Part shown: positions 10,089 through 20,441 of the stretch, piece by piece
How positions within the stretch are numbered: position 1 is the stretch's first letter
How the letters are laid out: every line of letters starts with the position of its first letter
From: Clostridium_AD sp964467165
GTDB taxonomy: Bacteria; Bacillota; Clostridia; Clostridiales; Clostridiaceae
Reading direction: 5' to 3'
Length of the DNA stretch: 64,000 nt
NCBI GenBank assembly: GCA_964467165.1
Contig: CAYXOL010000017.1
Span: 1 to 64,000, forward strand
The notes under the pieces: generated by a model
The model's database searches: none
What the model was told of the DNA's origin: nothing
The model's input: only the letters and a program-made list of their open reading frames with translations
Program-made: the position numbers and the translations under genes

Positions 10089-10844
10089 TTAAATTTCTAC
10101 ACCACTTCCGCTGTTATAGAGATTAGAAATCTCTTCGGTAGTTAAGGTTTTATTGTCAAACACCAACAAACTGTCTATATAACCAGTAATAAAATACGAA
10201 GACGGACTTCCACCAACAATAATATTTACCTTGCCAACATCTCCAGACGGATCTGATCCTTGACTATAATATAACGACAGTGTCTTTTCTACGTTGTCTA
10301 TGTATATCTTATGCTGGTTTATTCCCGACAATGTTCTGTCTATTGTAAACACTATAAAATGCCAATTTCCATCGACTATTAATGATTGCGGTACTGTACA
10401 CTCACTCTGTATCTCATTATTACCACCAGAAATTTTCAGATCGCCTATCCTTATATAAAGAGTTTCTGAGGGGCCGTTTGTTATGTATAACCTAATGTCT
10501 GGACTCCCAGTGCTACCAACAAATCTTATCACATATTTACCTAATGGTACTACAGTGGTTTTTAACCACACGCAAAACGAAACTTTTTCGTGTAGGTATA
10601 TATGATCAGAAACGTTTGGAATTTGTATAAAGTAAGTACCGTCAAAATAAGCACAGTTACTACTAAGTATGCCTCCAGAACTATGAATACTTGGCAAGTT
10701 GTAATCTAGCAAAGACACCCCTGTTGTACCAGAAGTATCATAGAAATTACCAGAGGTCTCGTTAAATCTAAAGCTTGCAACAAGTCCATCTGCTCTAAAA
10801 GCCTTGGCAAATTTATACTGTTTTGGGTCAAAACTGGCACTCAT
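10089..10844 (-). CDS. LamG/concanavalin-like carbohydrate-binding virion protein
   Basis: About 251 residues from the ATG at 10844, 4 nt after the upstream stop; an upstream TTG would overlap. It has the hallmarks of a LamG jelly-roll: LVASFRFNETSGNFYDTSG, then CAYFDGTYFIQIP, VSFCVWLKT, then DGNWHFIVFTID, the YIDNVEK strand, and a final YIDSLLVFDNKTLTTEEI followed by NLYNSG. These domains bind glycans. It follows a glycosidase-like protein, suggesting a receptor-binding complex against host capsule or dietary-type polysaccharide. Confidence 0.8.
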   Translation of the reverse strand: MSASFDPKQYKFAKAFRADGLVASFRFNETSGNFYDTSGTTGVSLLDYNLPSIHSSGGILSSNCAYFDGTYFIQIPNVSDHIYLHEKVSFCVWLKTTVVPLGKYVIRFVGSTGSPDIRLYITNGPSETLYIRIGDLKISGGNNEIQSECTVPQSLIVDGNWHFIVFTIDRTLSGINQHKIYIDNVEKTLSLYYSQGSDPSGDVGKVNIIVGGSPSSYFITGYIDSLLVFDNKTLTTEEISNLYNSGSGVEI

Positions 10845-10848
10845 AGTA

Positions 10849-12501
10849 TTAAGATTGTGGTTCTGGATAATGTTCAAAATTTGCTTTTAACTGTCCTTTG
10901 GCTTTTATAAAAATTATACTATATGGCAGAAAATCATTAGTACCAAAAGCACAACCCTCATGAGGAGTTTCATAAACATTCCATGTAGACTCTGCCCATA
11001 AATATGGGGATGGTTGACCTCCATTTATGTTGTATGACGAAACAACATCTGATTCACTATCACACCACCACTTACTGTCTACGGAGGATTGTGTTATAAG
11101 TTTCGCTGATATATTACTGCTATCATATGGTACGTCCAAATCAAAGCCGTTAATACTAAAATCAATGCTAATGGTAGAACTACTTGCATTTACTGCTATT
11201 ATGTATAAAGTTGTACCATCTGCAGATATTGTTACAAGCGTTGGTGTAGCACCAAATGTTTGTGTAGATTGGGAACTTTCATAGTTATGTAAAACATTAT
11301 TTGTTAAAGACTGTGTAGTACCAGTATATGCACATACATAGTCACCCATATATCTAGAGAAATAGTACCTTAACCAATATCTTACTGATGTTTTGCCTGT
11401 TAAGTCTATCCACCCATTACCATACAGTGCATCATACCACCAACCTCTTGGCAAAACAGCTTGTGATTTATTGTCAACTAATCTCCAGTTACCAGCAGCT
11501 AGCGACAATCCATTTTGTATTGTATATATCAACCTTACAGCTTCGTGACATGCCCCAACTATATTACCATTCCTAGGATGGTACTCACCATCATAGTCGT
11601 TTATATCCTGCGAGTTAACTTGTGGTGTTCCAAATGAATACAATCTCCACTCTGTTTCATAAATTGGTTTTATAGAACCATTAACTGTTTTTGTATAATT
11701 ATTAAGAGTTGCATAGTCTTGTAAAACAGCTTTGTTTAGAGGAGATATTGCCCCGCTAATACTTGGATAGTCCCTCCAGTCATTCCATGCATAGAAATGT
11801 GGACATACAAAATCATATTTACCAGCACACCCATTTATAACTGTCTGTGCCCAAGAACTAACCCTTTGTACAGCAAGTCCCAATTTACAATTACTATCAG
11901 CTGCTTTAGCTGCAGTATAGACACTGTTGAAATATGAAACGTATTCACTTGCTGGATTGAATACACCTGTATTTGTATAATAGGGCTCATTCGCTACTTC
12001 CCAATTCTTAAATCCATACCCCTGATTTTTATTTTGTGTTAAAGCGTCTGTATAAATTTGTGTAGATGGTTTTGAAGATTCTTGGTAATGTTCTAGAGAT
12101 AAAACAACTTTATCAGTTGGTATATTTAAATGGTTGCACAAATAATAAGCTCTATTAACACCATCAGTAACACCGCCACTCAATGACCTAAGGTTATAGA
12201 AACGAGTATATTTTAAATTAAGATCTTGCAGTAGTGTTTTTGTAGCAGTTTCCATCTTCCAACTACCAGTATTTGTAACGTAGTCGTCTAGATTGAATAC
12301 AGACACGCCTAAATTTTCTGGGGTTGTTCTGTGTCTAACTTTATATGCATACCCTGTTATAGAAGGAGTGCCTGTAGAATAAGTAAACGGTTCGTATAGA
12401 AAAGTCATTCCTTCTGGGGGATTGTTATACTCGCCCGTTTGACCACCAGGCGTATAAGTTCCAAACCTAAAGCATTTATTTATGTTTAAACTTACAGACA
12501 T
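10849..12501 (-). CDS. Clan GH-A glycoside hydrolase-like tailspike
   Basis: About 550 residues from the ATG at 12501; a longer non-ATG start would overlap the previous gene. The barrel core has a strand with WEVANEP (N171-E172, expected acid/base) and a later YETEWRLY (E284 region, expected nucleophile), the spacing and motifs of clan GH-A retaining glycosidases such as GH39/GH51/GH79. Between them is FVCPHFYAWNDW. A C-terminal beta domain (about residues 390-540) is like those on arabinofuranosidases. It lies between two concanavalin-like proteins, so it likely depolymerises or binds a host surface glycan during adsorption. The precise sugar is unknown. Confidence 0.68.
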   Translation of the reverse strand: MSVSLNINKCFRFGTYTPGGQTGEYNNPPEGMTFLYEPFTYSTGTPSITGYAYKVRHRTTPENLGVSVFNLDDYVTNTGSWKMETATKTLLQDLNLKYTRFYNLRSLSGGVTDGVNRAYYLCNHLNIPTDKVVLSLEHYQESSKPSTQIYTDALTQNKNQGYGFKNWEVANEPYYTNTGVFNPASEYVSYFNSVYTAAKAADSNCKLGLAVQRVSSWAQTVINGCAGKYDFVCPHFYAWNDWRDYPSISGAISPLNKAVLQDYATLNNYTKTVNGSIKPIYETEWRLYSFGTPQVNSQDINDYDGEYHPRNGNIVGACHEAVRLIYTIQNGLSLAAGNWRLVDNKSQAVLPRGWWYDALYGNGWIDLTGKTSVRYWLRYYFSRYMGDYVCAYTGTTQSLTNNVLHNYESSQSTQTFGATPTLVTISADGTTLYIIAVNASSSTISIDFSINGFDLDVPYDSSNISAKLITQSSVDSKWWCDSESDVVSSYNINGGQPSPYLWAESTWNVYETPHEGCAFGTNDFLPYSIIFIKAKGQLKANFEHYPEPQS

Positions 12502-12502
12502 A

Positions 12503-13090
12503 TTATGATACTTTAATATAACCAACTTTAAACCCAAACACTTGACTGGATCCCAAATCTCCACCTTCCCAATCATCTAGCCCTATAACATCGTCTGATA
12601 AATAACCAGCAAGCCCAGCTTGTCCAGTTGTTATACTACTATCTGTTGCAGAGACTTTAGTAACACCGTTTACTTTTCCAACAATAGAGGTACCATTACA
12701 TTCTATCCTAAGAGTATCATTAACAGTTGTAGTATAGGCCGCATTACCAAGTTCTGTAACTGTTCCATTAACAGATTTTATTAGATAACAGCTCCCATTG
12801 TCGTCAGCATAAAAAGCATAATATGTAACGGCGCTTGTTGATATTCTAGCAGCCACGCCATAACAGTGATACCCAGATGTATCCTTAGCTACTATAACAG
12901 CCTGAGAATACTGATCATTACCCAAAGATGCGTTATACCTATAACAAGATTCCCCAGAATTTACATAATCATCAACACAAACTCTTGTACCATCCTTTGT
13001 AGTAAACCTGCCTATTACTTTTACCCAATTACCAAGCCCATCAAGATCTTGGTTTTGTGTATATGTAAAACTGTCTGTATAAGTAGCCAT
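12503..13090 (-). CDS. Concanavalin-like jelly-roll virion protein
   Basis: A 195-residue beta protein (DSFTYTQNQDLDGLGNWVKV at the start, then YYAFYADDNGSCYLIKSVNG and LRIECNGTSIVGKVNGV) with the layout of a laminin-G or 3-keto-disaccharide-hydrolase-like jelly-roll often found on phage fibres. It has no catalytic signature. It starts 11 nt after the giant fibre gene and ends 1 nt before the glycosidase-like gene. Likely carbohydrate binding in the fibre complex. Confidence 0.6.
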   Translation of the reverse strand: MATYTDSFTYTQNQDLDGLGNWVKVIGRFTTKDGTRVCVDDYVNSGESCYRYNASLGNDQYSQAVIVAKDTSGYHCYGVAARISTSAVTYYAFYADDNGSCYLIKSVNGTVTELGNAAYTTTVNDTLRIECNGTSIVGKVNGVTKVSATDSSITTGQAGLAGYLSDDVIGLDDWEGGDLGSSQVFGFKVGYIKVS

Positions 13091-13101
13091 ATTAATTTTT
13101 A

Positions 13102-16100
13102 TTAGTAAACATTACCATAACCTAGCCTATAATATATCTTCCTAGCATCAGCAGATACTTTTGATATAATTTCACCATGACTAATAGTAGTAGCATAGCC
13201 ATTGCCACAAAAATCATAACCACCACCAAAATGCAATTGTGCAGTACTAGAAAGCAACCTTAAAGTATTACCCTGTAAATTTACAACTACATTAGAAACT
13301 GAAAAACTATTACCAGAGGTACTTTGTTTTAAAGCTAAAAAGTATTCCCCAGCAGTTAGTGTAACATCTGGTATTGGTATTTCTACTAATTTTATACCAG
13401 TAAATATACTACTACCATTACTTATAGTAGTGGTATTACTAGTACTGTATACATTAACTCCACCAGTACTGTCTTTATAATAAGCAATACCATAATATTG
13501 AGTACCTCCAACAAAATTGTAAGAAAGAGTAATAGCTGCTGAGCCACTCGTTACAGAACTAAATAATGTACTAGCCGCATTACCAGGATTACCCGATCTT
13601 TTAAACAGAGTAAAGTTATTTGTTAGATTAAGAGTGTTTGCTAATGTTGTTACTGCTGTAGCATTACTTACAGAAACGTTGAAACTTTCTAATAGCTGTA
13701 GTTTGTTAAATACTACTGGAAATGGTATTTGTACAGCATTTACAACAGTCCTATTTGTACTAAATGACGTTACAGAAGTGGCCGTGTTCAAAGCACCCAT
13801 ACCAAAATTAAATGGGTCATAACCAGTTAAGGTATAACCACCACCACCACTAGGATCTGCAACACTGATAGCAAGACCATTTGAGTTTAGTGTAATACTA
13901 GCATTAGTTGCAGACGTGCCTGTACCAGCAAACCTAGTAGAGCTACTCAAAGCTATTGCATTTGGAACTTTTGCCGCTATACCAAATGTATTACCGTTTG
14001 TTGCTGTACTAATTGTAGTGTAAAAAATTACATATTGACTAGCTGTCAGGGTAGCATCGTTTAAGAGTCTAAAATTGTCTGTAAATGTTGTACTATCTTG
14101 ACCAGCGTATATTGTTACTGTATTTGCTGCACCACCGGCATTAACAGAAGCGCTAACCGTAGTACTAGAACCATTTGTTGACGTACCAAAAGTCACACCG
14201 TTGGCGTTTGAAAAATATAAAGACCTTTCTTCATGAGATGCCGTTATAACACTGTTGTTACTCATTCCAAATGAAAGGCCGTTGGAATTACTAAACACAA
14301 CAGTTCCAGTGGTATTTGCAGTTTGTGTACCTGCCGCAAGTATATTATAACTACCAACACCACCAGATGGAGCAGAACCGGTTACAGTCGAACCAGTCAA
14401 CCCCAAGGTTATATTACCAGAACCATTAGAATTACCAGCCCAGACTATTGGCATCGTTGAGTTTGCTGTGGAGTTTGTAAATTGTACAGAGTTATAACCG
14501 TCTGCACCAGCTCCAGCATCCCCATTAATTTGTATTATACTAGAATTAGTACCAGTTCCTGCACTTACAGTTATATTATTGCCACCAACCAACCTTATAC
14601 TATTACCAGAAGCAGTAGACTGACCAGAAGTATTTCCTGAAAGTACAAACAACCTAACGGCGTCGTGTGATGCGGTAATTGTTGTTGATTCGCTACTAAC
14701 ACTAGCCCCAAATGTAACACCATTACTATCGTTAAAATATATACTACCGGCTCTACCATGTATATAAAAAGCAGTAGTATTTGTTCCAGAAACCGTTACA
14801 TTGTTACCACCATATATCCTTATTGTATTACCAGACAAAGTGCTGTCGCCAGCATAATTACCAGATAACAGTATCCTACCGACAGCCCCAGTAGTTATTG
14901 CAGACGTAGCACTTGTATGTTGGAATAACGAGGATTGGCTGGTATTTATAGCATTACTAGTTATATTACTTGTTGCAGACGTGAGTTGAAATAACGAAGA
15001 TTGACTAGTGTTCAGTGCGCTTAAAGTTATTGCGCTTGTTGCCGAAGTGTGTTGAAACAACGATGATTGATTAGTATTTAGTGCGTTTGAAGTTATAGCG
15101 CTGGTAGCAGATGTTTGTTGGAACAAAGAAGATTGTGACGTATTTACATACGGATGGTCGTGTGTTGATTGAGAAAAACTAGCAGTAACTACAGAATTGT
15201 TAGACATTCCAAAGGTAAAGCTATTGCTGTTTGAAAACACAACAGTCCCAGTTGTGTTGCCTGTTTGAGTACCGGCTGCAATAACAACAAGACCATCACC
15301 GCCACCAGCCCCAGTTGCTGCAGATAAACTTATAGACAACCCATTAGAAGCGGAGTTTGTAGTACCGCTTAAATTGGTTAGATATAATGAAACATTACCA
15401 TGAGTATGAGTACTATAAGCCGCATTAGTTGTTATTGCACTAGTAGCAGATGTGTGTTGAAATAGTGAAGATTGGCTAGTATTTAATGCTATTGATGTTA
15501 TTACACTAGTCGCTGAAGTATGCTGAAACAATGAGGACTGACTAGTATTTATAGCATTTGAAGTTATTACACTAGTTGCTGATGTGTGTTGAAACAATGA
15601 TGATTGAGATGTTTCTATATATGGATGAGCATGTGTGGACTGTGAAAAACTTGCTGTTACTATAGAATTGTCGGTCATTCCAAAAGTAATAGAATTACTA
15701 TTTGAAAATACCACTGTTCCACTAGTATTACCAGTCTGCGTCCCTGCGGCTATAACAACTCCTCCGCCACCACCACCAGTCCCAGCTGTTTGAGCAGATA
15801 AGCTTATGCTTAATCCATTAGAGGCGGAGTTTACTGTACCACTTAGATTTGTTAAATACAACGTTGGGCTACCATGAGTGTGGGTGCTATGGGCTGCGTT
15901 AGTAGTTATTGCACTTGTTGCTGAAGTATGTTGAAATAATGACGACTGACTAGTATGCAATGCGTTTGTTGTTATTATACTAGTTGCGGATGTGTGCTGG
16001 AATAGTGAAGACTGACTAGTGTTTAAAGCTCTTGAGGTTATTGCACTAGTAGCAGACGTAAGTTGGAATAACGAGGACTGAGACGTTTCTATGTATGGAT

Positions 16101-18588
16101 GGGCATGCGTTGATTCAGAGAAACTAGCAGTGATTATTGAATTATTAGACATTCCAAAAGTAAAACTATTGCTGTTTGAAAATATCACCGTTCCGCTGGT
16201 ATTACCGGTCTGTGTTCCAGCAGCTATAACAGCTCCACCACCTCCACCAACCGTTTGAGCTGATAGACTTATACTTAACCCGTTAGAAGCAGAATTTGTT
16301 GTACCACTTAAGTTAGTTAAATATAATGTTGGGATGCCGTGCGTATGTGTACTATAAGCAGCATTAGTAGTTATATTACTTGTTGCAGATGTAAGCTGAA
16401 ATAGTGAAGACTGGTTTGTGTTTAATGCGTTTGAAGTTATTGCGCTGGTTGCGGATGTAAGTTGAAATAAAGAGGATTGGCTTGTATTTACTGCATTTGA
16501 CGTTATGGCACTAGTATTAGAAGTGTGTTGAAATAGACTAGAACTTGCTGTTTTAACATAGTCTGTAGCAGCGTCTATTCTCAGTTGAGATGTGTTTGTA
16601 CCAGAAAGTGTCACACCGTTACCAGCAATTAACCTTATCAAAGAACCATTCACAGTACTATTACCACTTGTATTACCAGAAAGCTCAAAATTGGCTGTAG
16701 CACCACCCAAAACAGAAAGTGTTACAGTAGTCGATATACCACTGGTAGATGTACCGAAGCTTATATTATTAGAGTTTACAAAATATAAACTGGCTTCTGG
16801 ACCTATAAATCTTATAATACTGTTATTAGAAGCGCCTATTGTTATATTATTTGCTGCAGATAATGCTATAGTACTACCGGATGCTGTTGTATTATTTGTA
16901 GTATTACCAAGTATAACAAAAGAACCAACACCAGCACCACCACCAGTACCAAGACTTACAGAAGCTGTTATTGTAGTACTATTTCCGCTTGTACTAGAAC
17001 CAAAAGTAACTCCGTTAGAATCTGCAAAGTATAAATTACTAGAAACAGAAGTATAAAAATAATTTCCGCGCTCGCTAGTATTCATAAACACGGAGCTAGA
17101 GTTTAATGTTATATAACCAGTGTTTACACTAGCTATTATACCACCAGTTCCTGTTAACCAACTTACACCATTAGAATTAACAAGTTTTAAAGTTTCAAAA
17201 CTATATGTTCCATTTGGGGCACTTACTACTTGATTAAGTTGTGTAGATGAAAATGACGCTGACGCAGTAATTATACCATTATTTATTCCAAACGAAACGT
17301 TGTTACTGTTAGAAAGTGTTAGAGTTGTGGCAGATGTAGATGCACCAGAGTTAACAACCAGTGCATTTATACCATCTGCAGCAGCAGTACCAGTTACTGT
17401 ACCACCAGACTGCCCTATTATTGTTATCGTATTATTATCTTGGCTTAATGTTATATTACTACCAGCAACTAGATAAAGTGTACCAGATGAAATTTCTGAA
17501 GTTGTACCGGTTGTATTACCATCTATTATTAGATTGTGAACATTTTGTGTTTGAACACTTTGCGATGTAATAGCATCGTGACTAGCAGTCATTGTGTTGC
17601 TATACAACCCGAATGAAATACCATTTGCATTAGCAAATACTACCGTACCATCTGTAACCGTAGACGCTGCAGAACCAGCTATACCAGAAATACCAGTTTG
17701 CTGTTGCGGAACATCTGGACCAACTATGTTTATGGTATTACTGTTATAAGTTACAGTTATATTGTTTAATCCTTGCACAAGAACTGTGCCTGTTTGAAAT
17801 GTTGTATCTGAGACTGCTGGGTATACAACATTTTGTAATGTCGTTGAAAAATCTGCACCTATTGTTATAGAATTATCGCTTTTAGAAAGTGTTACATTAT
17901 TACCAGCTTCTATATAAACACCTTCATTGTATATAACATTTGAACTGTCCGTACCACCAATAGAAAGAGCTTTTATAACAGATGCTGGACCACCTATAAC
18001 TATAGTGTTTGAAGTGTTTTGAATAGATATGTTGTCTGTAGCACTTAAAGAAAGTGTACCAGATGAGCCGTTTAAACTAACAACAGCTTGAGAATTTAAA
18101 TTGTCTATACTGGCAGTTATCATAGAATTGCCAGACATACCAAAACTAACACCATTTGAATTAAAGAATACAACCGTACCACTGGCATTTGCAGATTGAG
18201 ATCCGGCAGATATTATATTACCAGCTATACCTATGTTGGGGGCACTTAAAGAAAGACCATTGCTGTTAGAGGTACCAGACAAATTGGTTAATGCTAGACT
18301 ACCATGGGTGTGAGTTGAGTTTGCAAAAGTGTTAGCAGAAGTTTTAAAATAATTATCTCTCTCTGACGCCATCATATAATTGGTAGAATTGGCTGTACCA
18401 GCTGTATCACCAATTATACTAAATCCGTTGGAAAAAGTAGAAAAGGTAATATTATTACCCGGCTTTATTACCAACGTGCCAGTAGAAAATATTGTAGAGG
18501 CACCGTCTATTGATACATATCTTACCCCATCTAGATAAGATACTATCATTCTAGCCAAATCAAACCTATTATATACTTTGTATGACAT
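13102..18588 (-). CDS. Giant repeat-containing tail fibre
   Basis: An 1828-residue protein dominated by Ser, Thr, Asn and Gly. The N-terminus (SYKVYNRFDLARMIVSYLDG) probably anchors to the virion. The body repeats a beta module (GTVVFSNSNSFTFGMSNNSI followed by TASFSQSTHAHP) many times. It includes 13 copies of a 22-residue unit with core SSLFQHTSATSAIT, grouped 3+3+3+4 between three ~155-residue super-modules (about 16.36-14.88 kb). The C-terminal 300 residues form a distinct domain (from about LTGYDPFNFGMGALN) and likely carry the receptor tip. No enzymatic motif was seen. Length variation by repeat recombination is expected. Confidence 0.8.
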   Translation of the reverse strand: MSYKVYNRFDLARMIVSYLDGVRYVSIDGASTIFSTGTLVIKPGNNITFSTFSNGFSIIGDTAGTANSTNYMMASERDNYFKTSANTFANSTHTHGSLALTNLSGTSNSNGLSLSAPNIGIAGNIISAGSQSANASGTVVFFNSNGVSFGMSGNSMITASIDNLNSQAVVSLNGSSGTLSLSATDNISIQNTSNTIVIGGPASVIKALSIGGTDSSNVIYNEGVYIEAGNNVTLSKSDNSITIGADFSTTLQNVVYPAVSDTTFQTGTVLVQGLNNITVTYNSNTINIVGPDVPQQQTGISGIAGSAASTVTDGTVVFANANGISFGLYSNTMTASHDAITSQSVQTQNVHNLIIDGNTTGTTSEISSGTLYLVAGSNITLSQDNNTITIIGQSGGTVTGTAAADGINALVVNSGASTSATTLTLSNSNNVSFGINNGIITASASFSSTQLNQVVSAPNGTYSFETLKLVNSNGVSWLTGTGGIIASVNTGYITLNSSSVFMNTSERGNYFYTSVSSNLYFADSNGVTFGSSTSGNSTTITASVSLGTGGGAGVGSFVILGNTTNNTTASGSTIALSAANNITIGASNNSIIRFIGPEASLYFVNSNNISFGTSTSGISTTVTLSVLGGATANFELSGNTSGNSTVNGSLIRLIAGNGVTLSGTNTSQLRIDAATDYVKTASSSLFQHTSNTSAITSNAVNTSQSSLFQLTSATSAITSNALNTNQSSLFQLTSATSNITTNAAYSTHTHGIPTLYLTNLSGTTNSASNGLSISLSAQTVGGGGGAVIAAGTQTGNTSGTVIFSNSNSFTFGMSNNSIITASFSESTHAHPYIETSQSSLFQLTSATSAITSRALNTSQSSLFQHTSATSIITTNALHTSQSSLFQHTSATSAITTNAAHSTHTHGSPTLYLTNLSGTVNSASNGLSISLSAQTAGTGGGGGGVVIAAGTQTGNTSGTVVFSNSNSITFGMTDNSIVTASFSQSTHAHPYIETSQSSLFQHTSATSVITSNAINTSQSSLFQHTSATSVITSIALNTSQSSLFQHTSATSAITTNAAYSTHTHGNVSLYLTNLSGTTNSASNGLSISLSAATGAGGGDGLVVIAAGTQTGNTTGTVVFSNSNSFTFGMSNNSVVTASFSQSTHDHPYVNTSQSSLFQQTSATSAITSNALNTNQSSLFQHTSATSAITLSALNTSQSSLFQLTSATSNITSNAINTSQSSLFQHTSATSAITTGAVGRILLSGNYAGDSTLSGNTIRIYGGNNVTVSGTNTTAFYIHGRAGSIYFNDSNGVTFGASVSSESTTITASHDAVRLFVLSGNTSGQSTASGNSIRLVGGNNITVSAGTGTNSSIIQINGDAGAGADGYNSVQFTNSTANSTMPIVWAGNSNGSGNITLGLTGSTVTGSAPSGGVGSYNILAAGTQTANTTGTVVFSNSNGLSFGMSNNSVITASHEERSLYFSNANGVTFGTSTNGSSTTVSASVNAGGAANTVTIYAGQDSTTFTDNFRLLNDATLTASQYVIFYTTISTATNGNTFGIAAKVPNAIALSSSTRFAGTGTSATNASITLNSNGLAISVADPSGGGGYTLTGYDPFNFGMGALNTATSVTSFSTNRTVVNAVQIPFPVVFNKLQLLESFNVSVSNATAVTTLANTLNLTNNFTLFKRSGNPGNAASTLFSSVTSGSAAITLSYNFVGGTQYYGIAYYKDSTGGVNVYSTSNTTTISNGSSIFTGIKLVEIPIPDVTLTAGEYFLALKQSTSGNSFSVSNVVVNLQGNTLRLLSSTAQLHFGGGYDFCGNGYATTISHGEIISKVSADARKIYYRLGYGNVY
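14880..16560 (-). repeat. Coding tandem repeats inside the giant fibre gene
   Basis: This stretch encodes 13 copies of a 66-bp unit (22 residues, core SSLFQHTSATS). They are arranged in clusters separated by three super-modules of about 465-525 bp that each run from a STHTHG motif through GTQTGNTSGTVVFSNSNS to HAHPYIETSQS. The copies differ at many third positions, so the repeats are old rather than a recent slippage event. Confidence 0.85.
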
Positions 18589-18591
18589 TTA

Positions 18592-19854
18592 TTATTCTTG
18601 TTTTAAAGTTTCAATTAAATTCTGTTGATACCTCGGTGACTCTATATTGCTTAAAGCTTTAGTCACAGCAATGTTAACAATCTCATCATGTGTATGCTCT
18701 GGCATATCACTATCAACCTTTTGCATTGTTATTACGGGCGTACCAGATTGTGTAGAGTACGTACCCACACCACGAACACCTATAAAGTATTCGTTTTGGT
18801 TATACAAACAATTATCATACTTAATACTACCACCAGTAACTTTATAAACCTTCTCTTCTTCTATTGAAGTTGTGGTATTTGTAAGAGAATTCACTGTCAT
18901 TGGCTTTGCTAAATATGTTAAATCATAATATACAGGTATATAATTACCATCAGTAACCAACTCAACCATATTATCCCTAAACAATCGTATAGGTCTTGCA
19001 TAACCATATTGTAAAACATGTTCTCCAAGCGGATCTTCAAAATCCATGGAAAACCTGTTTAAATCACTATCTTTAACAGGAAATCTTTTATTTGTTATAG
19101 TATTATCCGGAATGTTTATTGGATAAGTAGCGTTTGAATAATAAAACATATAACCAACTCCACCTTCTCCTTTATACTTTTCTTCTAAAATTATTTCTGT
19201 AGAACTGTTTATACTATTTACTTTAGATATATTTTTGAACTTACCATTATAAAAATCATTGTCTAATATAACCCACAGCCCAGTAGACATGTATCCTTGT
19301 AATAAATTAAACCCACTCATGTCACCAGTTACAACGTTAGAGTTTTTTGTAAATGTTGCTTTTATTATAACACCACCCTGCGAGTAATTAAACATAGGCG
19401 GCATGTTTATATCATAGGAATAAACACCACCAGTAGGAATTTCTAAACATGTGGACTCATTCAAAACTATCCACATAGGTCTTACGTGCCTTATACCGTT
19501 TTCTGTGTTGATTATTTTTTGTTTAGTAGGAAGAAAACCAAGATAAGAATTAACCCTGTTACCAATATCAAACCTACAAACATAATCCTGGTAAGCGTAT
19601 GACCTACACTTACTCACGCTATTCATTTCTATTAGCGTGTTCTTAACAAGAGTCTTTAGGTCTTCTGTCCTCTTTTGGGTTTGCTCGAAAGCTTCTTGCT
19701 TAGAGTTGGCACCGCTGTATCTTGTTTTAACAAATTCCCTTGTAGCAATATTTAGCCAGTAGTCTATTTCTTCAGGCAAAAAGTCCGGGTATGACCCAGA
19801 GGTTGTCTTGTCAAGCCCTATTCTAAAGGCTATGTGCATTTCGTCTATATTCAT
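18592..19854 (-). CDS. Ring/portal-associated structural protein candidate
   Basis: A 420-residue protein. The N-terminal 90 residues are helical (MNIDEMHIAFRIGLDKT, DYWLNIATREFVKTRYSG, then QTQKRTEDLKTLVKNTL), as in head-tail adaptors; the middle is beta-rich and the C-terminal helix carries VTKALSNIESPRYQQNLIE. It lies 3 nt from the giant fibre and 3 nt from the spanin-like gene. In crAss-like phages a protein of this size and start is one of the ring components to which fibres attach. Assignment rests on synteny and helical N-terminus. Confidence 0.5.
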   Translation of the reverse strand: MNIDEMHIAFRIGLDKTTSGSYPDFLPEEIDYWLNIATREFVKTRYSGANSKQEAFEQTQKRTEDLKTLVKNTLIEMNSVSKCRSYAYQDYVCRFDIGNRVNSYLGFLPTKQKIINTENGIRHVRPMWIVLNESTCLEIPTGGVYSYDINMPPMFNYSQGGVIIKATFTKNSNVVTGDMSGFNLLQGYMSTGLWVILDNDFYNGKFKNISKVNSINSSTEIILEEKYKGEGGVGYMFYYSNATYPINIPDNTITNKRFPVKDSDLNRFSMDFEDPLGEHVLQYGYARPIRLFRDNMVELVTDGNYIPVYYDLTYLAKPMTVNSLTNTTTSIEEEKVYKVTGGSIKYDNCLYNQNEYFIGVRGVGTYSTQSGTPVITMQKVDSDMPEHTHDEIVNIAVTKALSNIESPRYQQNLIETLKQE

Positions 19855-19857
19855 TGC

Positions 19858-20436
19858 TTATTTCTTTATTTTTATATAATCTTCAACGTGTATAGTATCA
19901 TTATTACACTTTGAATAAACAACAGCTCTATAATAGGGCTTCCATTTAAAAAACAAAAATTTCTTGTCGTAACCCTTTACATTAACAAATACAGTTAGCT
20001 CGTCTTTTATTGCAACGTTTTCTATGTCCACGCCTTGTTTGGTAACCATTCCAGAAACCTCAAAACAACCTTTTGGGGCTACAAACTTTAAAGTATCACC
20101 TTTGATTATATTATAAATTGTAGAATCTTTGAATTCTATCCTATAAGCTACAGTATCCTTATAGGTATACGTAGATTGAACAACCTGAACACCGGGTTTT
20201 AATTTTATATTAAGGTTTTTTGCTATACTATCTAGTTTGTAATTATATTTTCTAAACTGGTCAACAGTAAGTTCCTGAAGCCTGGAATTTTCATCCACTA
20301 CAGCTATGTAGTTATTTTCACTTATTCTAAGACTTTCTTGTAAAGCCTTTATTTGTTTATACTGCATTATGTTGGTTATACCAAGTAGTACAAACAAACC
20401 TATAGCAAAAAGTAAAACCTTAATATTATTAAACAT
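19858..20436 (-). CDS. Membrane-anchored coiled-coil protein, spanin-like
   Basis: A 192-residue protein with one N-terminal transmembrane helix (VLLFAIGLFVLLGITNIM), then a coiled coil (KQIKALQESLRISENNY) and a beta-rich periplasmic-type domain ending FLFFKWKPYYRAVVYSK. The same architecture occurs in Bacteroidota phage proteins beside lysis genes. It follows the holin-like gene by 5 nt and is two genes downstream of the peptidase, so an inner-membrane spanin (Rz-like) role is a reasonable inference. No lipobox partner was found in this cluster. Confidence 0.5.
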   Translation of the reverse strand: MFNNIKVLLFAIGLFVLLGITNIMQYKQIKALQESLRISENNYIAVVDENSRLQELTVDQFRKYNYKLDSIAKNLNIKLKPGVQVVQSTYTYKDTVAYRIEFKDSTIYNIIKGDTLKFVAPKGCFEVSGMVTKQGVDIENVAIKDELTVFVNVKGYDKKFLFFKWKPYYRAVVYSKCNNDTIHVEDYIKIKK

Positions 20437-20441
20437 AAGAT

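Noticed and set aside
16592..17056. A 154-codon plus frame opposite the fibre gene
   Set aside because: It is an antisense shadow of repetitive Ser/Thr/Asn codons.
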